From NCBI GenBank assembly GCA_023853785.1, contig JAJIRX010000762.1, positions 248,001 to 312,000 on the forward strand: DNA of 64,000 nucleotides, given 5' to 3'. A model generated the notes under the pieces. That model worked only from the letters and a program-made list of their open reading frames with translations. It was not told the origin of the DNA and made no database searches. Below, piece after piece: positions 36,343 through 48,655 of this stretch; the first letter of the stretch is position 1, and every line of letters starts with the position of its first letter. The DNA comes from Psilocybe azurescens (lineage: Eukaryota; Basidiomycota; Agaricomycetes; Agaricales; Agrocybaceae). A program made the position numbers and the translations under genes.

Positions 36343-37193
36343 ATGACAATGAAGTGTGTAGTCGTTGGAGATGATGCTGTTGGAAAGGTACATCATAAAT
36401 TTCTCAATCATCTCCTTCTAATATCTAATGGCCTCAAAATTCTCTTACCTATAGACCTGCCTGCTGATTTCGTATACCACAAATAAATTCCCAAGTGAAT
36501 ACGTTCCAACAGTGTGTATCAATGTTTCCTGCTTTGCGTAGTTATTTAAATCGTCATCTCTGAACAGGTTTTCGGCAATTATGCCATCACAGTAATGATT
36601 GGCGAGGATCCTTACACATTAGGTCTATTTGATACAGCTGGTGCGTTTCTGTGCATTCCCGACTTCCAACCTACCTGCATGCTATCGATGTAACCACTAT
36701 TGTCCCTGATTTTGTAGGTCAGGAAGATTACGACCGTCTGCGCCCACTGTCGTACCCACAGACAGATGTTTTCTTGGTCTGCTTTAGTGTGGCTTCCCCG
36801 CCTCCTTCGAAAACGTGAAGGAGAAGTGGTTCCCGAAGTCCATCATCACTGTCCTGGTGTACCTTGCCTGATCGTTGGAACACAAGCTGATTTAAGGGAT
36901 GATTTTCGAGTAACAGAGAAGCTGGCCATGCAGAAGCAGAGACCAGTCACGACTGAGCAGGGAGAGAGACTTGCACGGGAGCTCGGAGCAGCCAAATACG
37001 TAGAATGTTCGGCTTTAACGCAAATTGAGGGCTTGAAAAATGTGTTCCATGAGGTGCATTCTTTTCCGTTACAACTCGACCTATGATCAACTCCTGACCG
37101 TTCCCGCCTCGTCTCCCATTCTTTCAGGTTATTGAAGTAGCACTTGAGACTCCTGTTCTGCAGAAAAAGAAAATGACGTGTCTCGTCCTTTAA
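36343..37193 (+). CDS. Cdc42-like Rho GTPase with altered P-loop and effector loop
   Basis: Rho-family switch for polarity; closest to Cdc42. Five exons. P-loop [10 protein letters not shown], interrupted by an intron before [19 protein letters not shown], then [99 protein letters not shown], ending in a CAAX box CLVL after a basic KKK stretch (predicted geranylgeranylation). Two unusual residues: Asp at the position of Cdc42 Gly12 (codon 36373-36375) and Gly at Asp38 in the effector loop (codon 36574-36576). Thr17, Thr35, Gly60 and Gln61 equivalents are kept. One extra residue sits in the ALTQIEGLK block. Two one-base losses in C-runs 36796-36799 and 36832-36834 interrupt the frame. Probably a divergent paralogue rather than the essential CDC42. 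Confidence 0.85.
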
Positions 37194-37825
37194 GAATTGA
37201 TGACTAGGACTACTTACTGCCCTTCTACATTATGCTTGCCACTCACCATCACGCCACGATCTGGTTGTATATCGGACATTGCTTATTCGCTTGACTATCT
37301 CTTTTTCTACTTGTGTTTGCGCCTTCTTATCTGCTACTAGTTAAGACAAATCTGATATATTCTTCTTCGACCCGTGCCTAGTACTTAGCGTAGAGATACG
37401 TCGACTTGACATTCTGAAGGATGCGTAGATGGTTTGGCAGGCATGATATGCAATATCCAACCAGAACGTAACCAAAATTTCCACAGCTCCTCTAGTTCAT
37501 CGAATAGAAGTTCCAAGGTGTCGTGTCATGTGTGGTCGAACGCGATAAGTTGTACTACCAGCTAGGGAAATCATCAACTCAACAGATTCGAAGGCAAGTG
37601 CGAATACGCATTTACACGCATTTAATGCATACACAAGGCATATTTAATGGGGGTTTCGGACGTGATCATAATGTACATAGGTTGTTGGGAGACATGGAAA
37701 TGATTCGTGGAAAATGAGAGTCGTAAAAAGCGGAATCCCTGATGTCAAGCCGTTGAAAGTCGAATGTTGAATGAAACATGGAATCATTTGTGCAGAAAAA
37801 GCACAATCTCGAATTGCGCCTGGAC
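37194..37825. other. Intergenic between convergent genes
   Basis: About 630 bp between the 3' ends of the Cdc42-like and HMG-box genes. Nothing recognised. Confidence 0.4.
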
Positions 37826-39240
37826 TCAAGCACCCATGCTGAAATCGAAGAATTGATAGATGGACGCGTCTTGATCTTGACATTCCATATCGGAATATTC
37901 GGTGGACTGGGCAATGATCTCCGATCGCCTCATCAGCTCGTTCGTGTACTGCTGTAACAGCGAATCATCCTCAAGTCCGCGGCTTGAGAACGTGTAGCTG
38001 AATAGGGCCAAATAATCGGCGCTGGGATAAGGATTGTCGCATAACAAGGACGATGGTGCGGGACCATGGGAGTATGTAGAAAGATTGAGAGCTGGAACGG
38101 GAGGCATGTCTGAAACCGTATCGTCGAAACTGTTGTCGTATGATGAGGATGTACGGGGAAGGGTGGGTATAGAAGTAGTCATAAAATCGTGGGTGTATCG
38201 TTGATATGCATACTGGCCTGTTACGTGGTCGAGATGGGGACGGAAGGGAGAAGGAGGCTCGCATTCAACCGCAGGCATTTTCTGTCGAGCATGTGAGTAA
38301 GAGTGCTCAAGATCGAGTTCTGAACGCCAAATATACCTCTTTCCTGTTCCTCGAAGCCATTTGAAATTCTGGGATTTCTGAAGTTGGAAGGTAAGGAATA
38401 GTTGGTGGAGTAGAAACAATTTATTTACCATAAGTGTCATGCGCAGGATGCTGAAAGTCGTCAGAGATGGGAAATGATAGGCTGGACGGAGAGAGCGATG
38501 AAGATTGGATAAATCTCTGAGCGGCATCTCGGGCAACTGCGAGATACATTCCGGCAGGTTGAGTGGTCGGAACGTACGACGAGTCAGGACCAGGCTCAGG
38601 GCACGTATCCAAAGACCTCGACCAATTGCCGTCAGAGGCCGTAGACATCTTTCTCTTCTTCTCTGGGGACTTGGATGCCCCTGTGATCTTCCGAGAGCTA
38701 GATGGCTTGGGACTAGCTTTCATACCAGGGGAGTAAACGTAGTCGGGGAACTTGGCGTAATGTTGTTCCTTCTCCATAGCGGCGAGTTCGCAGAACGGTT
38801 TCTTTTCCTCGAGAGACATATTATTCCAAACTTTGCCAGCATGCTTGCTAAGCTCGTTCTGCTGGCCCTTCCCAGATGCACGCGCGCTGCTAATGTAGGC
38901 CGAACGGAAGAAAATGAAGGCGTTACGGGGCCGAGGGATGTGGTCAGGGTCGCGACGACGCGTATGTGTGATCCTACGCGAGGGAACAGACGATGGGGCG
39001 TTAATGCCAGAGGATCCAGGAGCATCATACAGGGACGAAGTCGTGTTTTGGTCTTTTGGGGCGTGCTGGGCTCCACCCCGTGACCAGGGAATTGCCAGCC
39101 AGCCTCTGATATCACGGTTAGGACTCAGAAAATAAAGGGGCCGAGCAACAGCAATTATACGTACTATCATAAGTGGTCGGTATATGTTCAGCAGGTTGCG
39201 TTGAGTGAGAGTTAGGTGCAGCGCTGAGGAACATAGACAT
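37826..39240 (-). CDS. HMG-box transcription factor, pcc1/Prf1-like
   Basis: Sequence-specific HMG-box regulator; in mushrooms related factors control mating and clamp-cell development (family knowledge, role here inferred). Starts at 39240 (MSMFLSAAPNSHSTQPAEHI), with an intron near 39165-39105. The HMG box follows: HIPRPRNAFIFFRSAYISSA, then NELSKHAGKVWNNMSLEEKK and PFCELAAMEKEQHYAKFPDY. A basic NLS-like KSPEKKRKMS comes next. Two short introns near 38.43 and 38.33 kb lead to the Ser/Pro/Tyr-rich C-terminus ending QFFDFSMGA. Between the first intron and the HMG box the frame changes once; one C missing from the CCCC run near 39060 would explain it. Confidence 0.85.
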
Positions 39241-40249
39241 GACGATGACTTTGTATGCTCGAGAATATTCGAGTGATTTCAGAAGAGTTCAGTACAATGT
39301 ACTGACGCCCACAAAGTCCCTCCATTCTGTGCACCTTAAGAGCCCAAACCTCAGAAAATATTCATTCACCGCAGATGTAGCGTTAGATTTTGCCCCCTCG
39401 ATATAAGAACGGTGAGGTGGCCTCAAGGCTGATCCCTCGTTATAATCACATACCGTCTGTCCTTTTGGGGAGGCGAAGATCAATCCATCAATAATCGATG
39501 GGCACGCGGGGACGGGTGACGAACCGAGATAAGCAGGTTCCAGAGCAGAATGACCACTGCATGTGCTGACACCAGGGAAGGAATGACATCAACGTCAAAG
39601 GGCTGGATTGTCCTACGGAAGGGGTGTAAGAAAGGCGAACAGTTATTACTAAAGGATTGAACTCACGAAGACCAGTCGGCATGGCAGAAGAACATAGCAA
39701 CTATGAGTTCCACATACGCACTCAAAAATACTTAAGTAGTATCCTGGGATGACAGACGAGGACTGGTCTTTTCATGGATTAATGAAAAGCCACCTGTTGT
39801 TTTGTACTTGAAAAACTTCGGAATATAGGAACTTCAGAGAGGATGCAAAAGCAACGATGCACTGGTGAAAAGATTGCCATTATAATGTGGTCCAATCTCT
39901 AAAGGCAAATTGTCTGATGGCATGACAGTAGATGACAGTGCCAGCCGCTTGATTTCATTATATAGGATTTGGTTTATTAAACCCTAAAAGAAGGCGATTA
40001 GACTTCACATATCGGCATGTGGAAAGAAAAACCATGTTATGCACCTATATAGTTGTACAAGAGTGGGAGTGGGAGTAGAAAGGACACGAGCAGTGAGACC
40101 AATATATTGAATTCGATGAAAGGCGGGGGAGGCGGGAATGTCCGAGTCGGGTATAAGAAGGCACGTGCACACCGTCGCGCTCGTTGGCTCGTCGGTACCA
40201 CTCCTATAGCTAACATTGAGCCAACTATAGTAAGTAGTACTCAGTATTG
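39241..40249. other. Intergenic, nothing recognised
   Basis: Upstream region of the HMG-box gene; no supported gene or repeat. Confidence 0.4.
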
Positions 40250-40374
40250 GCAGCGCCCATCTGGTCTACGGGAACAAAAAATTGGTCTCCGTATCAGAGT
40301 CCTATGGAAACCCGGACTGTCAAGCTTCAGAAGGTTTTGCCAAACACATAGCGGCTAGCTATGCCGATGTTTGA
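40250..40374 (+). pseudogene. 3' fragment of an F-box subfamily A gene
   Basis: A plus-strand piece reading SYGNPDCQASEGFAKHIAAS followed by a stop. It is clearly homologous to the C-terminus of the minus-strand F-box gene at 41.49-43.01 kb (LYGNPDCQASKSFAKHITAS). DNA similarity is strong over roughly 80 bp around 40300-40380 and fades upstream. No F-box or LRR part accompanies it. Confidence 0.75.
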
Positions 40375-41486
40375 TGGCACGTGAACATTGTATTTAGGTC
40401 GTTAGGACCTCAGAAACCTGCAGATGTTATATTAAAATAATATTTTTCCACCAGCGGTTGAAGGAAGACCTGACCCGAAGACATTTACGAACATGTTATG
40501 CAACTTGCCTGATCTTCGCTCACACGATTGCCAAATCCGGACACTAGTGACTGCTGATTTCTCGTTTGCTTTGATACAATTATTGCATTCACCAGTAATT
40601 ACCTACGGTCAAAAATTGTATTAAGAATTGATCAATACTATCATATCTTTTAATTAAAACTTATTTCAATGAAATTGACCCAGCCAATACTTTGGAAATT
40701 GACAAATAGTGTCTTTTTTGGAAACATTTATTGTAACCAATTACAGACCGTTTCTATTCCAGTGTTGCTGCCGGTACGAGTACACATTCATACAAGTCTC
40801 AGTGTCCTTAAAAACATGCCAGAGCTAGAGTCAAATTCATCAAAATCATTCAATCGAGCATGGGCATGCCTCTAAGGAGCACAAGCGCGCAGGGAGCGCA
40901 CTGCAACACTTAGCCATACACCGATTTGGTTTGCTGAGTCAGTGTGTTGGTCAATGTTACTTCACGCAATTGCAGCTTTTGTCAGTGTTTTCTTGAAGTC
41001 AATATCAACCGTTTTCTACGAAAACATTTTTACTGTCAACTTTAAGGTGTAACAAAATATAACTTAAAAAAATTACAATAAATTTCATGTAAACCTAGAA
41101 GGAAAACTGGAGTCCTTATGGGCTAAATTCTGACTGCGGAAATTCACCATTCAACGTGTTGTGTAGCCACAATAAATTAGGGAAACATGAAATTCCAATG
41201 TATTTACACTCCTTTTAATTTCATCCTTTGGCATGATTCAAATTCGGAAGATCGAATGAGGATACCTCCAAAAAGTGGGATACCTGAGATGGGGGTACCT
41301 GCGCATGTTATCTGCGAACTGTTGAACCACTTTATTTATGGTAATGCTACTAAAGAAACATATTCCGATGGTTGTGCTCCATATCCCATAAGTAACTTGT
41401 GCTGATAGTTGGAGTTTTATCCAATGCAGTATATCATCCACAGGTTTTAGGGGTCCTGATAACCTAAATATAGTGTTTGCATATGG
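40375..41486. other. AT-rich intergenic block
   Basis: AT-rich, especially 40560-41180, lying between inversely oriented F-box copies. No ORF of substance and no terminal repeats found; it may be decayed mobile DNA. Confidence 0.35.
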
Positions 41487-43009
41487 TCAAAGACCGGCAT
41501 CACTCGCCGTGATGTGTTTGGCGAAACTTTTCGAAGCTTGACAGTCCGGGTTTCCATAGAGTCCTGGGTTGTTACAGAAAACGAGCCGACCATCGAGAGT
41601 GAGTTGGATTTGAGGAGCTTCAGTAACTCTTCGGAGCATGGTATTGGCGAAGTCATATAGCTCCTCCGTAGGGATACAATGCGTCGTATCTCGTGGGTTT
41701 GGATAGTGGCGCACCTCTATCGAGATCTTGAGCAGCTCGAGATTGGTAAATCCTTCGCTAATAAATAGTAGATCGATCACATCCCAATATTGCGCTTGCT
41801 TATACCTTTCCAACGTGGCTCCATTGATATGATCCCACATTGCGCTGAGTAGAAATTGAAGCTCGATTGATTCCAATTTGTTGGAGAAATCGCGGATTGC
41901 AAAAATGTCGAGAAGAGCACGTTGGCAATCCTCGATCCAAGCGATACTGTCAGGAGAAGCCGTTCGAAACTTGAAATGCCGCAGGGAGACTAGCCCGGAA
42001 AGAGATAAATGATTAAGCGAGGAGATCTGGCTTTCTTGGGAAATAAAGGTTGGTCAGAGACGGGTGTCTTTCAAGAAAAAAAACAACAAATACCGTAGTA
42101 ATGATGCCTATAGTGGAACTCCATCTCGAGGGTTTTCAAGGTCGAAGCCGAGCCCAGCACATACTTCCACAGTACGCTTGTATGGTCGGTATTCCAAGGT
42201 ACTGATATCACCAGAGTTTGAAGATGGGGAAATAACGGTTGTCGAATGGTAGAGTTCGGGAGTATGCCAAGAATCAGAGAGAATACAGAAGAAAGGGATA
42301 CACCCGTCATCTCTAATCTTCTCAAATCTGCGAGCACGCCATATACTTCATTGGTGAGTGGCGTTTCGTCTCTGTGACCAAGAAATGTATTACGTAGAGT
42401 CAATTCTTGGATAGTTTTCGAAAAGAACGCGGCTGCGACTATCATCTTTGATACTGCACTGATATTACACAGTGCAAAAGATTTGAGGTTGCTACTCGAT
42501 AATATCTGGAGAAGAGGCGGCTGTATGGAGATTGCGCCCTGGCCCCAGTAGAAAGGTATTCCCCCGGGAAGCAACACTAAGGTGTCGGAGGTTAGGGTTC
42601 TTCAGCATGCTGAATACGTCAAAAATATCGTATTGTCGCTCGAAGAAGCGTAATATAGACCGAAGGACAGCCATTTGGCCTGGGATGTCTGGATTTTTTG
42701 ACGTGTGCCTGGATCTTCAAAAACCAGCTTGAAAGAATGCACTTCTGAAATCAAGGTTTTGTCGTTCATTCGTTTTAGCATACGGACAAATTTGTTGATG
42801 CGCTTCGCGAGAGTACCGTCCACATAGAAGACGATGTTGCACCAAAGTTGCCGACGTGCCCTATAGGTGAAAGACTTCGACACAAGGGAACATGCTCGAA
42901 GCGCAGTCCGAGTTTCGAGTGCGGGCTTTTGATTTGCAAGCTCGTCAATAATCAAGTCGATGATTTCCTGCGGTATACTCGGCTGGGCGTGAGTTTGGGA
43001 GAAAGCCAT
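41487..43009 (-). CDS. F-box/LRR-like protein, subfamily A
   Basis: Likely SCF substrate adaptor. Start chosen at 43009 (MAFSQTHAQPSIPQEIIDLI), directly before the F-box helix; an upstream in-frame ATG exists at 43051. The F-box continues RTALRACSLVSKSFTYRARR. The leucine-rich body includes MLKNPNLRHLSVASRG, SSSNLKSFALCNISAVSKMI, KTIQELTLRNTFLGHRDE, LFPHLQTLVISVPWNTDH and FTNLELLKISIEVRHYPN. It ends KSFAKHITASDAGL. An intron probably lies around 42.07-42.00 kb. Frame breaks at the T-run 42674-42676 (one base lost) and in the G/C run near 42.56 kb. Confidence 0.72.
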
Positions 43010-43342
43010 TGAGGATAAAGGAGGCTGTAGAGAGGCATTGGCTCGAAACAAAACCAGTTACGTTGTCAGAGTCTCCGCGGCAGGGATCAAGCAGGGATTT
43101 CCTGGGATTAACCTCGATGGCGTGGGCAAATCGTCAACTTGGCACGTTCGGCTCGGTGAGCGCCACTTTGAAGCAAGCCTGGAGTGCAAGACTCAATTAG
43201 CGCCTTTTCCTTGTTTCTCACCACCACCACGGCTACTCCTTCTACGTGTTCCCCAGATAGTAGAAGTAGCATTCAGACGGAGTGCGGCAAAAGTACAGTC
43301 AGCAGAAGGACCTAGAACATTCCATCTTCTTTTCGTTCCATC

Positions 43343-44552
43343 ATGATACATAACATACCCCAGGAACTGGTTGATGCTGTGGTTTGCGAAGTAGCTGCAG
43401 ATGGAGACAAGCCGACACGCTTATCAGCACTTACTGCATGCTCACTTACTTCATGGTCGTTTTTTTCCCCTGCTCGCAAGGGTCTTTTCGGCCAGATCAC
43501 CCTAATTGAGGACGCAGGAGACGACACGGACCTGAGCGTCAAAGCTCGATCAAAGCTCGAAGAGCTTCTACAATTAATCGAGGACGATCCTTGTCGCTCT
43601 TATCCCAATCAAACCACCCTACCCAAGCACATTAAGTCCCTAATAATCCAGTTCTCTTCTCTTCGTACCCTCCAAAAATGCACAATACGAGCCCTGGAAA
43701 CCAAAAACAATCGCTATTACCCGTCCTCCTGGACTTAATCCCAAACGCCCGAGAGTTGAATTTGTCATTTGGATCGAATGAGGCCCATAATGCGTGGCCC
43801 TACATCGACGATTCACTCAAGGAGAAGCTCGTACACTTCTGTACATCGCGGCCCATCCACAAGATGCAATTTGGCCATATCGACCGATTACCTTTGACTC
43901 TCATAACATCTTGCCCTAAACTAAAAGCTCTTTCCATGCACTTCACTAAATTGGACCCGGATAATCACCCCAAGCTTCAGAACCGCTCAGTGTGCTATCA
44001 TATCTTTGCATTGCTGGGGCGCCATTAGTATTAGGTCAGTATCTTGAAATTGAACATTATTGCCATTAACTCATCTCGTATATATCTTTAGACATATCTA
44101 ATCCAACGACGAGATACTTACAGCTCGGTGCCTTTAAACGGTTGGAGATCCTTGAGCTCAAGTGGAATTTTGGGAGTGTTGTCGACGGCATCAGTGGCCT
44201 TCTCCCTTGGATAGATCTGAAACGCGGAAGAGGCCACTCCACCTCAATAGCAATTCCTATCCACACTCTGATAATTGTGGCTGAATGGACGTCTTATAGG
44301 AGTAGAAGAGAGCATCGTCATTTTATACCAAGCGCAGGTTGGAGGTCACTCGACGATATTCTTTCTACTGACAGGTTTTCCAATTTGCGCACCCTCAAGC
44401 TTGATTTGACGTTGTACTGTGTAGTAGCCCCAAGATTCTCGATAAAGAATACTCAGAAAAGGCTTCCAAAATTACTACCTTCGTTGTATCAGTCGGAAAA
44501 AGTTGAAATTCAGCTTGACATACGCGTACAGTCAAAGACACCTCCTTGACAT
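43343..44552 (+). CDS. F-box protein, subfamily B, C-terminus replaced by MITE
   Basis: Starts MIHNIPQELVDAVVCEVAAD (F-box) and continues LTACSLTSWSFFSPARKGLF, then EDAGDDTDLSVKARSKLEEL, which matches EDAGDDTETSLKDGSRLKDF in the intact paralogue at 56-57 kb. One base is missing in the A-run 43703-43707 and one near 43990. An intron (about 44036-44091) joins to LEILELKWNFGSVVDGISGL, then SAGWRSLDDILSTDRFSNLR. The last eight residues (VQSKTPP and stop) are encoded by the terminal repeat of a transposon inserted at 44527. Before insertion the frame would have run on for about nine residues. Confidence 0.75.
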
Positions 44553-45222
44553 ACGACACCTCCTTGACACAAATCGATTTTTTGGGTACAAATATTGTTG
44601 TAAATCTACCAAATTTTGTACGTATGCAGTACTAGTATGCATCCAAGTGCTTGCAAAATTTGGTGTGGTTTGGTGCACTCAGCGTTTCAGAATCGTGCGA
44701 TTGAGGAGGGAAAATGACCCAATTTGGGTTGATGGATAATCTCGCAACTGATTTTTGAGTCAATGAAGCAACGGTTGGGTTCCAAATTTACATATTAGGT
44801 ACAATATAGCCTGTTCCACTGATCTAGCTATTTTTTCTGATAAATCTGGACGAAATGCGTCCAAAACACGGTGTCCAAGTGTATGTCTTGTGGAAGCGTG
44901 ACAAGGTGGTTACATAACACACGTTCTCTGATCAACGCGTTCTGGCCTCAACATCGGTTCTCTCATTCTAAACTTAGCCAACTTACTCAGGATGGTCCGT
45001 CGTGTCACACTTGTGTCAAGGAGGTGTAAACGTGACAAATTGGCTTCCAACTTTCTTTCCTCTCGTTTACAATATAATACATGGTATCTCATAATTATTT
45101 TTGGTAGATATACTCCTCAGAGTATCTAGTTATAGCCTAAAAAAAAATAACTGCAAAATCTTTTGTATTTGTGACGCAATATGGGCATGTCAATTTTTGT
45201 GTCAAGGAGGTGTCTTTGACTG
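44529..45222. mobile_element. 694-bp MITE with TA target duplication
   Basis: Terminal inverted repeats: the left end reads CAGTCAAAGACACCTCCTTG and the right end is its exact inverse (CAAGGAGGTGTCTTTGACTG). Both are flanked by TA (44527-44528, 45223-45224), as for Tc1/mariner-like insertions. Subterminal copies of the CACCTCCTTGACA motif occur at about 44557-44570 and inverted at 45013-45027. The interior is AT-rich and has no transposase, so it is non-autonomous. It sits in the last codons of the F-box gene. Confidence 0.85.
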
Positions 45223-45224
45223 TA

Positions 45225-48200
45225 TGTACTTTCATAATGAACTCTCTGAATTTTTGAATGTTACAGGTACTAGTACTAGTAGTAGCGTAGGATTATTATT
45301 TGCCGTACAACCTAGTTAACTACATAGCCCTAGCCTGATACAGTTCGGTCTCATTGATACTGAATATTCCGCGGCCATGCTATCCTAGTGTATAAATCCT
45401 TGTTACAAATTGACATTGAACAAGTACGTTGATATGTACCAACCATCGACTGACAAAATTAATTGTGGCGCACATGCAGACTACGGTGAGCTATTTTTAG
45501 AACATTGCCTAAAGCGTTTCTAATTTGAAGTTTAATGGCAACAAGAATCTCATACGCAGAATATATTGAACTACGCATACCCTGGTCTCAAGATAAAATG
45601 AGTTGATATCATAATATCATGACCAGGGAAGTAACAGACTAGGCCGACCACAGTGATATCGCGTGAGAGTGCATTGAAAGTCACAGCGGCTCATTCATCC
45701 GAGTCCTAAATATACTACCAGAGAAAGAAGGTGGATTCGGAGCGAGTTGAGCTGAGGTAGTCTACTTACGAAAGAGTGTACGTAGTAGCCCATATCAACG
45801 TGAGTAAATTCAACTTAAAGTACCATGAATCCATGGGAAAGGAAAACTATCATACTACGACCTCTCCGATCAATACTGCACACAGAAGAGTTCACTGAGC
45901 CACTGGGAACGTCGAATCTCCTCGAACATGAGATAACAAAACCCCAGCCTTTGGTTTGCTAGATCTCGTGAGCCTCGAGATGACTGGGACACTTGACAAC
46001 CTGCTGCGCAGTAACGCAAGTCGTTACTTCGATTTGCTAGGCTTATCAGTAAATGCACGATATGGCCACTAGCGGATTCGATGATCAGTTAAGGCCTTGG
46101 TTTGCTTGAACACAGTTAGTCCAGGGGTGTGCGCAAACTAAGCCTCGGTACCCGAGAACTTTTATCTATAGAACACCAAGACTATGGTGATGATCCACTG
46201 CATCACCGCCGCCAGTCCCAGCTTCTCCGAAGTACCTCAGTTTCTATTTTTCATCAAAATGCACCGCCAGATCTGAGCGCTCACCATCATCCGAATCATC
46301 CATCACGCGCTCAGTGTTCCTTAGATTCAAAACCCACCTTCGACCTTCTGAAATACGTGTTACATGCTACCACAGAAACCCACCAAGCTTCCCTATTGAA
46401 AAACACAGGCTCGGACGATCGTTGGCTTCTTGACGCTGTCATTCATGGGGTTCTATTTTATATGACAACCTACATGCCGCCTCTCTCCTTAACATGCCGC
46501 CTAGCCTCGAGACCAATAATTCGGAAAATCTGAACCTAATACAATACGTATTGTCACTGAATATGAAGGCTTTCCCGTCTCTCCTCTTCGGATCAGATTT
46601 ACAGGATAATATAAAAGTTTGGCCACCAGACCAACGCTGGCATACTGCGCAGGTGATCGATGTTGAGTGCCGAGTGTCGATCATCAACTCATGCAAAAAG
46701 TGTTCACACACAAGAGGTTTTGATCTCAAGAAGCAAGTAACAATAGACCCCAAAGTTTATGAGATGCGATGGATGGATTTGATGCTAGACTCTAGTTGTA
46801 CATTTTTCTAAGTAGGGGCGTGAAGAGATCAAACATTGTACAATAAGAAAGATACGAAAAAGGAGACTCGGATAACAAAGATCAATGGAATGTGATAATA
46901 TGACATGCGCGAAGGGGACGTTCTAACAAAAGAAATGGGATCCCGAAGGGGTTTTGGAAGAGATGATAAAGCGTAAAAGAAATATTCAAATTAAATGGCG
47001 ACAACAGGACGAAAAAGAAGAATTTAGACTCGAGATGAATGAAATGAAAAGGGGCACGTTGGAAGCACGATTTATGAAGTTCGACGGCAGCTTGTTATGC
47101 CAAAAACCACACCACATGGAGCAAACCCGCCCAAATGCCAACTGAGACCCACACGCCAGGAAACCGTCACACCCCTGTTCCCCGCGATCTACAACCCCGC
47201 GATACGTACACAATGATGGCATGCAGTAGGCAGACGACAGACGGCAGACGGGCAGCCAAAATTACGAAACGGATGATGGAAGATGGGCATGGAAGAAAGG
47301 TCCGGGACACTTCGGATTGAGTATTGATGCATAGCCTGATTCCATACCCGGTGCCGGCAATGATACCACCAAACGAGATCCCGATTCCTCAATCCTCCTA
47401 GATCTTCCTCCTCCTTTTCGTGGATCGGAAAATCAGTATGTGGTGACGCAGGGACTGGCCGAGGGCGAGGGTGAGACCGTGAAAGAGGAGAGATCATATA
47501 CATCAAATGTAAGTACCCAACGCTTCATGATATGTTGTTCCCTGAAATTTATTCCGGTGCCGAAGGGGTACGTGGGTAGAAAAACATATGTTTGGTGACG
47601 AGTGAGATGAGGAGAAAGGACGGAAATGAAAGGATATTTCAGTGAGGATTGGGAAGAGATGGAATGGTATAAGATTTCGGGAAACGAAAGAAGGATGATG
47701 ATGTCGCCGGAAAGGAGAATTAGACGGCTGAACTTTCTGTTCTGTGTGTCGAAAGATCTGGGGTCGTTGAGATTAAACTCTCCACGCGCATGCATATGAA
47801 GGGCTGCAGTGCTGAATCCACCCACATATCCGCATGCGAACCTAAAATTACACATCCTCCTCCAATTAAGCAGTACCAAAAACGGCAGCGGCAAGGTCCG
47901 GTCGATCATATATACAGTTGCAAAGACAAAGACCGCCGTGGTGGTCGAAACATCGCCTTCACAGAATCCGAGAATCAGGGGAACAAAGACAAAGGACACC
48001 CTCATTCCCTCATTCCTAATCCCGTTTTCGTTTATCCGAAAATAGACAGAACATACAGATACAGATGCATATGCAGAAGTCCCGCAGAGCATGGACTGAT
48101 CAGGAATACACCTCAATCGGAATGGAGGAGTGGGAGTAACCATTGAGGCGATACTATGGATCTCCCGTCGACGTCGGCAGGATTGAATGATTCCAAGGAT

Positions 48201-48655
48201 GAGGATGCGAGTGGAAAGCTTGGCCGCAAAGTCTACGTGGATGTAACGTGGATAAGATGAAGTCCGATGTTTTGGGTTCATGAGTGGAATAGTGGATGAG
48301 AATTTATCGCGGATACACTTTAAGCGTGAGTCGTACGAGTGCTCTTCAGGCGCAGCAATTACGCCAGGCGAGAGAGAGAAATTGTGAGCAGCAGCACTGC
48401 CAATGAATGTTTTTGAGCGCATCGCACAAACCCTGACGGTGAAATCACGACGAAGTACCATCGCGAAGCTGAGAAACTAGAGATGGCCAGGCCTTCAAGA
48501 AAAGCCTGGGCTGGGTTCTACTGTCATGATTCGAACCACGCCGTTTCCATCACCAACTCGTCTTCTCTTGGAAGCGCATCGACCAACCGAGACCCTGCCG
48601 CTTCGACGAACCGACCGACCGACACCCCATCCCACTCACACGAGCGCAGCCAGAA
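45225..48655. other. Gene-poor stretch, nothing firmly supported
   Basis: About 3.4 kb. Plus-strand frames at 46129-46811 and a 342-codon minus-strand frame at 47433-48461 are open but show no domain, no paralogue and no convincing splice sites. The latter may be 3' UTR of the Ser/Pro-rich gene. Confidence 0.35.

Noticed and set aside
38505..39083. 192-codon plus-strand frame opposite the HMG-box gene
   Set aside because: Antisense shadow of a well-supported HMG-box exon.
47433..48461. 342-codon open frame on the minus strand
   Set aside because: No domain, odd composition, no paralogue; likely open by chance or 3' UTR of the 48.7-49.4 kb gene.
48525..48560. GGTTCGAATC (tRNA B-box-like) on the minus strand
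   Set aside because: The T-stem does not pair and no cloverleaf can be folded around it.
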